DNA of 64,000 nucleotides from Litorimonas sp947503715 (GTDB taxonomy: Bacteria > Pseudomonadota > Alphaproteobacteria > Caulobacterales > Maricaulaceae), in assembly GCF_050271975.1 (NCBI RefSeq), contig NZ_CP189850.1, positions 434,001-498,000 on the forward strand. The letters run 5' to 3'. The notes under the pieces were generated by a model. It was not told the origin of the DNA, searched no databases, and saw only the letters and a program-made list of their open reading frames with translations. Within the stretch, counting starts at the first letter, position 1; the number at the start of each line of letters is the position of its first letter. A program made the position numbers and the translations under genes. Shown in pieces: positions 1-7,248 of this stretch.

Positions 1-1
1 T

Positions 2-568
2 CTGATTGAGGCTGATCGCGGCTCAATCTCTCTCGATGGACAGGACATCACAAAACTACCCATGTATCAACGTGCTCGCCTTGGCGTTGGGTATCTCCCG
101 CAGGAACAGAGCATCTTTCGCGGGTTAACGGTTGAGGAAAATATCAAAGCCGTTGTGCAACTGACAGAAAAAGACCGCAGCAAATGGGATGACAATGTCT
201 CCGCCCTGCTGGACGAATTGAACATTGGCCATATTCGGAAATCTCCGGCCCTCGCCCTCTCAGGTGGTGAACGTCGTCGCGTTGAAATCGCTCGTGCTTT
301 GGCCAGTCGCCCAAGCTTCATCCTCTTGGACGAGCCGTTTACAGGCATCGACCCCATCGCGATTGCAGATATTTCAGATCTCGTCCTCTACCTCAAAAAG
401 CGCGGGATTGGCATTCTGATTACGGACCACAGAGTCCGCGAAACACTCGACATTGTTGACCGCGCCTCCATCCTCTTCCAAGGCGAAGCCCTGTTCGAAG
501 GCACACCTGAGGAAATCCGCGCCAATCCGGATGTCCGCCGGGTCTATTTAGGCGAAAAATACGCCTAA
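2..568 (+). CDS. lptB: LPS export ABC transporter ATPase LptB (5' end missing)
   Basis: Cytoplasmic ATPase that powers lipopolysaccharide extraction from the inner membrane through LptFG. The open frame runs in from before the window, so the Walker A region is absent. Visible parts are the Q-loop region (YLPQEQSIF), the ABC signature LSGGERRRVEIARALA, Walker B with FILLDEPFTGIDPIA, and the switch histidine in ITDHRVRETLDI. The GGERRR signature and the TDHxVRETL segment are characteristic of LptB rather than of amino-acid or branched-chain importers. It ends in a normal C-terminus (YLGEKYA). The usual downstream neighbours rpoN and hpf are not here. Confidence 0.93.
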   Translation: MIEADRGSISLDGQDITKLPMYQRARLGVGYLPQEQSIFRGLTVEENIKAVVQLTEKDRSKWDDNVSALLDELNIGHIRKSPALALSGGERRRVEIARALASRPSFILLDEPFTGIDPIAIADISDLVLYLKKRGIGILITDHRVRETLDIVDRASILFQGEALFEGTPEEIRANPDVRRVYLGEKYA

Positions 569-703
569 TTCATTCTCGAGATTAGGATGATGCGATACCT
601 CTTTCTTTTTTGTCTTTAGTTAGCCTTCTCAACTCCATCGCTTTCACAGGATATGCCGCCCGACAATCAGGGCCGGAAAAGCGATGAGGACAATGTGGAA
701 ATT

Positions 704-1018
704 TCAGATGCTCAAAAAGGCCGTGACGCCGCGCAATTCAGGCATTGAAAGCGATTTATCTCTGACAATGCTCTCTATTTCGGCGCGCGTGTAATCTCTT
801 TCGCCGAAGGTTTCGCCAAGCTCGCTTGCCGCAACTTCAATATTCGCTAGCAAACTCTCGAGGTCAGTTTTGACAGAGGCCGTGACACTTTGGGCTTGGG
901 CCGTGAATGCACGGTCTTGCGCACGTTCAAACTGCCAAAGCTCAGCCAATAATCCTACTGCGATCAAAGCAAAAACGGCGGCAATACCCGCCAGAATTTT
1001 TGTACGACGACAGACCAT
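704..1018 (-). CDS. short membrane-anchored sensor-like protein, possibly a truncated remnant
   Basis: About 104 residues: a short basic N-terminus, one transmembrane helix at roughly residues 8-28, then a helical segment that looks like the start of a periplasmic sensory region, ending with ELRGVTAFLSI and a TGA stop. No catalytic or output domain follows. The start codon (ATG, preceded by an alternative GTG) lies 6 nt after the stop of the GltB-like gene, so the two are probably co-transcribed. The shape suggests the first exposed segment of a larger sensor kinase or GGDEF-type protein whose remainder is lost. About 135 nt follow before lptB, and no continuation was found in another frame. 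Function unknown. Confidence 0.45.
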   Translation of the reverse strand: MVCRRTKILAGIAAVFALIAVGLLAELWQFERAQDRAFTAQAQSVTASVKTDLESLLANIEVAASELGETFGERDYTRAEIESIVRDKSLSMPELRGVTAFLSI

Positions 1019-1024
1019 CACGGC

Positions 1025-2560
1025 CTACATATATCGTGATTTATCCCAAACCTGATCAAACGGTTTGGAACGACCATTGGCCTGTACAATCAGGACATGT
1101 TCGCGCTGAAGTTGACGCGGTTCATCCACACCGCAGGCATGGGCAATCATTTCAACTTCTTTGATAATCGTCTTCACATAATTGGCGACCCGCACAGCTT
1201 TATTTGTTGGGTCGAGGCCTTTTTGTAATCTGGCATTGTGGGTCGTGATCCCTGTTGGGCAAGTGTTCTGATCACATTTCAGCGCTTGGATACAGCCCAG
1301 CGCAAACATAAATCCACGCGCATTATTGATCATATCCGCCCCCGCACAGAACGCCCAGGCGACATCCGCCGCCGTAATTAGTTTGCCAGAGGCAACAAGT
1401 TTCACGCGGTCACGTAAGCCGTATTCGGTCAGCAGATCATCCATCAACGGAAGGCTTTCCCGCGCCGTCAATCCTGTATTATCAATCAGGGGTAATGGCG
1501 CGGCGCCCGTCCCGCCATCACCACCATCGACAACAATATAATCGGGTGCAGAAGCAGGGCCGCGCGCTTTGATCGCGTCCATCAACATGATGATCGGTTT
1601 CACATTACCGATACACATTTTGATCCCCGTGGGCCGACCAGAAGCTTCCCGCACACGGTGGATGAGATCGAGCAACTCTTCCGCATTGGCCGCATCGACA
1701 TGACGATTGGGTGAGATCGCATCCTGACCTTCAGGAATTCCGCGAATTTCCGCGATTTCCGCATTCACTTTGCCCGCCGGAAGAATGCCGCCCTTGCCCG
1801 GTTTTGCTCCTTGGGACAGTTTTATTTCGACCATTTTGATATGTGGGTTTTCACAGATCTTTTTAAGTTTGTCTTCATTGAGGGTCGCATCCTCATTCCG
1901 CGCGCCAAATTTGGCCGTGCCGATTTGGTAGACGACATCACAGCCACCTTCGAGGTGGTAGGGCGAGACGCCGCCCTCCCCCGTATTGAGGTAACATCCC
2001 GCTTTCGCCGCGCCTTTTGACAACGCCTGAATGGCGGGCTTGGACAGACTGCCATAGCTCATCGCGGAAATGTTGAAGAGAGATTTAGGCGCATAAGGAT
2101 GACGCGTGTCGGGACCGATGATAAAATCGGGCACCGGTGGTTCATCATCTTCCAGTTTTGGAAACAGACCATTCGCGAAAATCGGGGTGCCAGGTGACAG
2201 GACTTTGGTGGACCCGAAAGGTACGACATCACTGCCGCTCTCGGATACATGATCGACCCATTCACGTTCCGCGCGGTTAAACGGCATCTCCTCGCGGTCT
2301 TGGGCGAAAAAATACTGACGGAAAAATTCGCCGAGTTTCGTGAACAGCGTGCGGAACCGGCCGATGACGGGATAATTTCTGCGCACGGCGGATTTAGTCT
2401 GCGTGATATCAATAACGAATAAGACGAGACAAATCGCGACCAGCGCGCCAATTGCAAACAGAAAGAGTGATCCCAAGAGATTTAAGCCCGAGAGCGCAAA
2501 GCTACCGAATTCTTCCATCATGGTCATATCACCATCGGCGACGATCAAACGCATATTCAT
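1025..2560 (-). CDS. FMN-binding glutamate synthase family protein, membrane-anchored
   Basis: About 511 residues. The C-terminal part is the GltB-type FMN/(beta-alpha)8 domain: GDGGTGAAPLPL and the CIQALKCDQNTCPTG cysteine cluster (C-x5-C-x4-C) expected for a 3Fe-4S centre. Unlike bacterial GltB it has no N-terminal glutaminase domain and no catalytic N-terminal cysteine. Instead there is a hydrophobic stretch at about residues 20-50 that should anchor it in the inner membrane. The start was placed at ATG 2560 because GGAGAG lies about 8 nt upstream. An upstream in-frame start at 2608 has no such site. The substrate of these stand-alone GltB-like proteins is not established, so 'glutamate synthase' names the family only. 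Confidence 0.85.
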   Translation of the reverse strand: MNMRLIVADGDMTMMEEFGSFALSGLNLLGSLFLFAIGALVAICLVLFVIDITQTKSAVRRNYPVIGRFRTLFTKLGEFFRQYFFAQDREEMPFNRAEREWVDHVSESGSDVVPFGSTKVLSPGTPIFANGLFPKLEDDEPPVPDFIIGPDTRHPYAPKSLFNISAMSYGSLSKPAIQALSKGAAKAGCYLNTGEGGVSPYHLEGGCDVVYQIGTAKFGARNEDATLNEDKLKKICENPHIKMVEIKLSQGAKPGKGGILPAGKVNAEIAEIRGIPEGQDAISPNRHVDAANAEELLDLIHRVREASGRPTGIKMCIGNVKPIIMLMDAIKARGPASAPDYIVVDGGDGGTGAAPLPLIDNTGLTARESLPLMDDLLTEYGLRDRVKLVASGKLITAADVAWAFCAGADMINNARGFMFALGCIQALKCDQNTCPTGITTHNARLQKGLDPTNKAVRVANYVKTIIKEVEMIAHACGVDEPRQLQREHVLIVQANGRSKPFDQVWDKSRYM

Positions 2561-2658
2561 ACCAGTCTCTCCTCTCTGCCTTATGCGCGGCTCATCCGCA
2601 GGTCGCAACGGATTTTCAATAGTATCGTCAGACCGTCATCGTTACACTGTGCCTCAAT

Positions 2659-3183
2659 ATGAAATGGTTCTTTCGCATGACGGGGTTTATCCTCGCCCTT
2701 TTTTTTCTACTCTGCGCCGTCGGGGCCTTTTTACCTGCAACGCAGCGGGTGGATAGAACCGTTATGATGCTGGTGGACGGCGATGATATCTACACGCTCA
2801 TCTCCGACCTCACAACTTACCCCGATTGGAGCGGCGTCGGCGGACCCGAGAGTGAGTGGGTCTTTGGGGGGGCAGAAGATGGGGTCGGCCAAACGGCCGC
2901 TTGGCAAGTTGAAAATATGGGAGCGGATCGTTTTGGCTCTTTGGAAATTTTGCAAACTGCGTCGGGGGAATATGTCAGGGTCAGAACCATTGGACCGCTG
3001 GGCGAGCAGACGGTGACCTTGGCCATTGATGAAGGCGAGACCGAAACCGCATTCCTGATACAGTCTGAACGCGCTTTGGGTGGTTTCCCCTATTTGGGAC
3101 GGATTGCAGCCCTGCGTCAGAAGTCTCAAACCGAGGCCGCTCTGGAACGGGCCACGCAAGGTCTGGAATCACTACTCAGGTAG
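2659..3183 (+). CDS. SRPBCC (START-like) family protein with N-terminal membrane anchor
   Basis: 174 residues: a signal-anchor helix at residues 1-22 (MKWFFRMTGFILALFFLLCA), then a domain with the polyketide cyclase/SRPBCC pattern (ISDLTTYPDWSG near the start, long amphipathic C-terminal helix). Such domains bind hydrophobic ligands in a deep pocket. No ligand can be named here. It is transcribed divergently from the GltB-like gene and converges on the Pro/Glu-rich gene, overlapping its 3' end by 12 nt. Confidence 0.7.
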   Translation: MKWFFRMTGFILALFFLLCAVGAFLPATQRVDRTVMMLVDGDDIYTLISDLTTYPDWSGVGGPESEWVFGGAEDGVGQTAAWQVENMGADRFGSLEILQTASGEYVRVRTIGPLGEQTVTLAIDEGETETAFLIQSERALGGFPYLGRIAALRQKSQTEAALERATQGLESLLR

Positions 3184-4815
3184 TGTTTTCAATAACCAAT
3201 CCGTTTTCTCATCCTCATTCGTTCCATCTTCGGGTACAGGGTTGAGAACGGGGTCCGTCGAATTATTAACGGGGTCCAAGGGCGCAAAAATATCATCCAG
3301 CAAACCTCTTTCCGGTTCGAGCTGATAGAGCTCTTTACCCAGGAATTCGCGGTCAAAATTCGTATCCTGAAAGTCGAGCGAGGATGTTGAGGGGCCGCCA
3401 CTATTCACTGAATTATCACCAATCGGCAATCCCAAAGATCCGCGGGATGGAATAAAGCGCGAGTCTTCAATCCGGTCCCCGCGATCCGTTCCCGTTCCCG
3501 CAAAGCCGTTAAAGCTTTCCGATCCGTCGGCGGCGCGACCCCGGTTTTTGCGCACATATTCAGGACAATCGGCATGGGTGCGGCCTTCCTCGCGACAGCG
3601 CATATCCAGATTGAGCCCTTCATAGGCTTTGCTCGTCCCCGGGCCCTGCGGGGCCAGTGTCCAACCGCCCGCACCGGGATTGGGGTTCGTGCGTTGGGTT
3701 CCCCCACCCGGCGGCGCACTAATACCGCCAACAGGCCCTTCATTGCCGCCACCCGTTGTGGGGCCGCCCAAGTTTGGAGGCGTAATTTCCGGCTTCTGCG
3801 ACTCCCGGTCCCGTTCCAAGAGGTCCAGAAACGGATCGGATTGTTCCTGCGGCACGGCGCGGCGTTCCTGCTCCCGCGTTTCGGGCGCGTCGGGTGAAGC
3901 GAGGACTGTTGGCGCTGTTGGAATGATGTCGGGTTCAATCACCTCCGGCTCTGCAGGTGTCGGCTCCACAGGTTCAGGTGTAATTTCTGGTTCCGGCTCT
4001 ATGATAATTTCGGGGGGCAGCGGCTCCGGGTCTATAATTTCGGGTAGAGGTTCGGCCTCTATGACACCCGGTGTCGGGGGCACGTCCTCAATCAGGGGAA
4101 GAGGCTCTTCTATAATTTCAGGGTCAGGGTCAGGAACCGGGTCAAATATTTCAATGTCAAAATCCGGCTCAAGCGGCGCGACCTCAGTTTCCAACTCTGG
4201 CTCGCGGATGGGATCCTCAATCGGTTCAGGCAAGGGTTCAAAAATCTCGACAATCGGCTCCGGATCAATTGGTTCAACGATTTCAGGCTCTGGGAGAGGC
4301 TCGGGCTCGATAAGTTCGGGCTCAGGACGTACGGGCTCAGGACGTACGGGCTCAAGCGCTTCCGGTTCCGGTTCAGGCTGGGTCAAAATTTCAGGTGGTG
4401 GAGGTGTTATCACGACCTCTGGCTCTATTTCAGGTTCCGGTTCAGGCTCGGGCTCAGGCTGCGGCGGTTGACGCTCCGGGACGGGTTGCGGCGCAGGTCG
4501 CGGCTTTGGCTTCGGCGCAGGGGGCGGCGGCGTGAGCACGGGCTCAATGACGATCGGGTCAGGTTCCGGTTCGGGTTCCGGCTCAACAGGGTCAAAGCTG
4601 ACGATTTGAACGGTGATCGGTTCGGGGTCAGGCGGCGGTTTCAAATCCGGCACGATAAAATTAGCCGACAGCGCAAGCGCCAAACCGACATGCACAAAAA
4701 AGACGAGCGCGGCATTCGTCGTAAAACGCTGGGCGTCATCCTCTAGAAAATCAATCCAGCCACCATCATCATGATAGGGCGAAAAGCTCGTATCCTTATG
4801 TCGCCTGACGTCCAA
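3172..4815 (-). CDS. Pro/Glu-rich TonB/TolA-like membrane protein
   Basis: 547 residues. A cytoplasmic N-terminus (about 35 residues) is followed by one transmembrane helix (ALVFFVHVGLALALSANFI), then about 250 residues of Pro-Glu repeats (PEPEPEP, EPIVEIFEP and similar) that should form a stiff rod across the periplasm. A Gly/Asn-rich segment and a C-terminal domain with two cysteines (MRCREEGRTHADCPEY) follow. The N-terminal layout is that of TonB/TolA energy transducers, but no canonical TonB C-terminal fold was recognised. No ATG is available; the likely start is TTG at 4815, and upstream frame codons reach a stop without another start. Role unknown, possibly envelope spanning. Confidence 0.65.
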   Translation of the reverse strand: MDVRRHKDTSFSPYHDDGGWIDFLEDDAQRFTTNAALVFFVHVGLALALSANFIVPDLKPPPDPEPITVQIVSFDPVEPEPEPEPDPIVIEPVLTPPPPAPKPKPRPAPQPVPERQPPQPEPEPEPEPEIEPEVVITPPPPEILTQPEPEPEALEPVRPEPVRPEPELIEPEPLPEPEIVEPIDPEPIVEIFEPLPEPIEDPIREPELETEVAPLEPDFDIEIFDPVPDPDPEIIEEPLPLIEDVPPTPGVIEAEPLPEIIDPEPLPPEIIIEPEPEITPEPVEPTPAEPEVIEPDIIPTAPTVLASPDAPETREQERRAVPQEQSDPFLDLLERDRESQKPEITPPNLGGPTTGGGNEGPVGGISAPPGGGTQRTNPNPGAGGWTLAPQGPGTSKAYEGLNLDMRCREEGRTHADCPEYVRKNRGRAADGSESFNGFAGTGTDRGDRIEDSRFIPSRGSLGLPIGDNSVNSGGPSTSSLDFQDTNFDREFLGKELYQLEPERGLLDDIFAPLDPVNNSTDPVLNPVPEDGTNEDEKTDWLLKTLPE

Positions 4816-4927
4816 TTCGCACCGATCTTCTTCGCTCCAGACTGTGGTCTAAAACGGTTTGAGCGGGTGGCCAATGGGGTGCGACCGTTCTGTGGCCTTA
4901 AATTTCAGTTATACAAGGCGGGCTCTT

Positions 4928-5020
4928 TCAGAGCGCCTGTACCAAAAACAGGAAGATTGCCATGATGGCCGTGCCCATCAGAACCGTTTTTTCAAATCTC
5001 AATTCGCGTGTCATAGTCAT
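4928..5020 (-). CDS. candidate 30-residue single-pass membrane microprotein
   Basis: A 30-codon frame beginning MTMTRELRFEKTVLMGTAIM and ending FLVQAL. A charged N-terminus (about 11 residues) is followed by a single hydrophobic helix and an immediate TGA. The positive-inside pattern and length are typical of bacterial small membrane proteins. The ribosome site is weak (AAGAAG about 10 nt upstream). It sits in an otherwise empty 260-nt gap between the TonB-like gene and the EamA transporter, on the same strand as both. Supported by shape only; it could be chance. Confidence 0.35.
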   Translation of the reverse strand: MTMTRELRFEKTVLMGTAIMAIFLFLVQAL

Positions 5021-5077
5021 CACCAGTCTTCTTATGATGACTATATCCACATCAAGAATGGCCGGAGTGTGACAACC

Positions 5078-5977
5078 TTATGAAATCTCTGTGATGACCA
5101 GGTCGGCTCGACCTCGGTTCCGCCACAGGATAAGTGCAATTCCGAACAGGGTTACTACACCCCCAAGCAGCAACGTTACCGTAAGTGCTTCCCGCAAAAT
5201 CAATGTGCCGCCAATAACGCCGATCACGGTCGTCATCAGTCCAGAAGGCGCAACAACATGAATCGGCAGGCGCTGTAACAGCCAATAATAGGATCCATGG
5301 GCGACGAGACTGACGAGTAGAACGGAATAGGCCAAACAGAATAGAAAAGACAAACGCGCCTCTGGGGCAAAAGCCCGCATTTGGTTATCTTCCAAGATAA
5401 AGCTAAGCGGCCAAAGCACCGTCGAGCCCACAATCCCGAACCAGACCAAGAGCTGCATGGGTGAAATTGCCTTGACCGATTTCACGGAAATTGCACCAAT
5501 TGCCTCCGACATCGCGGCGCACGCCATGAAAGCAATGCCCAATGCAAAGCCCTCGCCCGCTTGCTCGGACGGCGCACCGAGCCCGATAATGACGACGCCC
5601 GTAAAGGCGAGTCCCGCACCAAGAGCCCGCCAGAACCCCAAACGCTCTTTCAGGAAAATAACTGAGAGGAGAATGGAAAAGGGCATATATAGCTCAATCG
5701 TGACAGCCGCCGCACTCGCCGTTGTCAATTCCAGGGCGGGGAACATAAAAGCGTAATTGAAAGCGCCGAAGCCCAATCCGCCCAAGAACACATATTTCAT
5801 CTGCCCTTTATGCCAGCGTAACCAAGGCAGAAGGATGAGGGCGAGAAGACTGACCCGTAACGCCGCATAGAAAATAGGCGGGACGCCCACATCGATCATC
5901 GCAAATTTCATCACGACAAAATGCAAGCCCCAGATGGTGCAGACCAACATCAGGACTGAAAACTCTTTGAGGCTCAT
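5078..5977 (-). CDS. EamA/DMT-family transporter
   Basis: 299 residues, almost entirely hydrophobic, with about ten predicted transmembrane helices in the two-repeat EamA arrangement (the first repeat begins near FSVLMLVCTIWGLHF, the second near ISPMQLLVWFGIVG). Members export amino acids or other small metabolites across the inner membrane. The substrate cannot be read from the sequence. It is divergent from the aminotransferase gene 60 nt away. Sharing one promoter region could mean linked amino-acid metabolism, but that is only an inference. Confidence 0.88.
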   Translation of the reverse strand: MSLKEFSVLMLVCTIWGLHFVVMKFAMIDVGVPPIFYAALRVSLLALILLPWLRWHKGQMKYVFLGGLGFGAFNYAFMFPALELTTASAAAVTIELYMPFSILLSVIFLKERLGFWRALGAGLAFTGVVIIGLGAPSEQAGEGFALGIAFMACAAMSEAIGAISVKSVKAISPMQLLVWFGIVGSTVLWPLSFILEDNQMRAFAPEARLSFLFCLAYSVLLVSLVAHGSYYWLLQRLPIHVVAPSGLMTTVIGVIGGTLILREALTVTLLLGGVVTLFGIALILWRNRGRADLVITEIS

Positions 5978-6036
5978 ATCGCGTGGGTCCTATTTGCGCC
6001 TTCCCATAAGGCACCTGCTTCGCCTATGCCCTCTCC

Positions 6037-7248
6037 ATGAGTGACGCAAGATTATCCGACCGAATTCAGCGTATTGGGGCCTCGGCCACGATGACGATTA
6101 CGCAAACCGCACGGAAGATGAAAGCGGCTGGGCGGGACGTGATTTCCCTCTCCGCCGGAGAACCCGATTTCGATACACCTGAACATATCCGGCGGGCCGC
6201 AACAGATGCTATGAATGCGGGTGCAACACGCTACACAGCGGTTGACGGTATTCCGGAGTTAAAAGATGCGATTATTCGAAAGTTTGAGCGCGATAACGGA
6301 CTGACCTACACACGCGCGCAAATCAACGTTTCGCCCGGTGGGAAGCCCGTCATCTTTAATGCCCTCGCCGTCACGATTGGCGCCGGCGATGAGGTCATCA
6401 TTCCTGCCCCCTGCTGGGTCAGCTATCCGGATATGGTCAGGCTTTGTGAGGCGACACCGATTGTTATTCCCTGCGGCGCTGAGACCGAATTTAAATTGAC
6501 GCCGGATGCTTTACAGGCAGTCCTCAACCCTAAAACGAAATGGCTCATGCTCAACTCCCCGTCAAATCCTACAGGGGCAGCCTATTCAGCAGATGAATTG
6601 AAAGCCTTAGCCGGGATTTTACGGGCTCATCCGCAGGTCATGATCCTCTGCGACGACATATATGAGCACCTTGTCTATGACGAATTCGAATTCGCCACGA
6701 TGGCGCAAGTGGCACCGGACTTATTTGCCCGGACCCTCACGATGAATGGTGTGTCGAAAGCTTACGCGATGACAGGCTGGCGGATTGGATATGCGGGCGG
6801 GCCGGACTGGCTTATAAAGGCTATGGCGAAATATATGGGGCAAACAACATCTAATCCCGCTAGCATTAGCCAGTGGGCGGCCGTGGCCGCTCTAAACGGC
6901 CCACAAGATTTCCTGCAAGATTGGCGCGCGACTTATAAGTCCCGCAGAGATCACGTCGTGAAAAAACTAAATGCCATAGACGGTGTATCCTGCCTCGTCC
7001 CGCCGGGGGCGTTTTATGCCTTTGCCGATATTTCAGCGATCACCCATGATGATGCGCGTTTCGCATTGGACCTGTTGGAAGAGACAGGCGTTGCTACCGT
7101 TCCGGGCAGTGCCTTTCACGCGCCGGGCCATATCCGTATCAGTTATGCCGCTGCTATGGAGGAGCTCGACGCGGCGCTGGACCGTATTGCCGGATTCGTT
7201 AGGAAATCTTGGGCGCTGCGTTTAAGGTCAACCGCTTTGCCCGTATAA
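6037..7248 (+). CDS. pyridoxal-phosphate aminotransferase, aspartate aminotransferase type (class I)
   Basis: 403 residues of the fold-type I family. Visible are the N-terminal substrate segment (SLSAGEPDFDTPEHIR), NSPSNPTG, the DDIYEHLVYD segment that contacts the cofactor, and the PLP lysine in NGVSKAYAMTGWRIGYAGGP. It should transfer the amino group between aspartate (or another amino acid) and 2-oxoglutarate in the cytoplasm. The family core ends near DRIAGFV; the last 14 or so residues read into DNA that also encodes the end of the convergent histidine kinase, giving a 106-nt overlap. Confidence 0.92.
   Translation: MSDARLSDRIQRIGASATMTITQTARKMKAAGRDVISLSAGEPDFDTPEHIRRAATDAMNAGATRYTAVDGIPELKDAIIRKFERDNGLTYTRAQINVSPGGKPVIFNALAVTIGAGDEVIIPAPCWVSYPDMVRLCEATPIVIPCGAETEFKLTPDALQAVLNPKTKWLMLNSPSNPTGAAYSADELKALAGILRAHPQVMILCDDIYEHLVYDEFEFATMAQVAPDLFARTLTMNGVSKAYAMTGWRIGYAGGPDWLIKAMAKYMGQTTSNPASISQWAAVAALNGPQDFLQDWRATYKSRRDHVVKKLNAIDGVSCLVPPGAFYAFADISAITHDDARFALDLLEETGVATVPGSAFHAPGHIRISYAAAMEELDAALDRIAGFVRKSWALRLRSTALPV

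Noticed and set aside
3950..4640. Regular short repeats, checked as a possible CRISPR or tandem satellite
   Set aside because: They are Pro-Glu codon repeats inside the TonB-like coding sequence without regular spacers.
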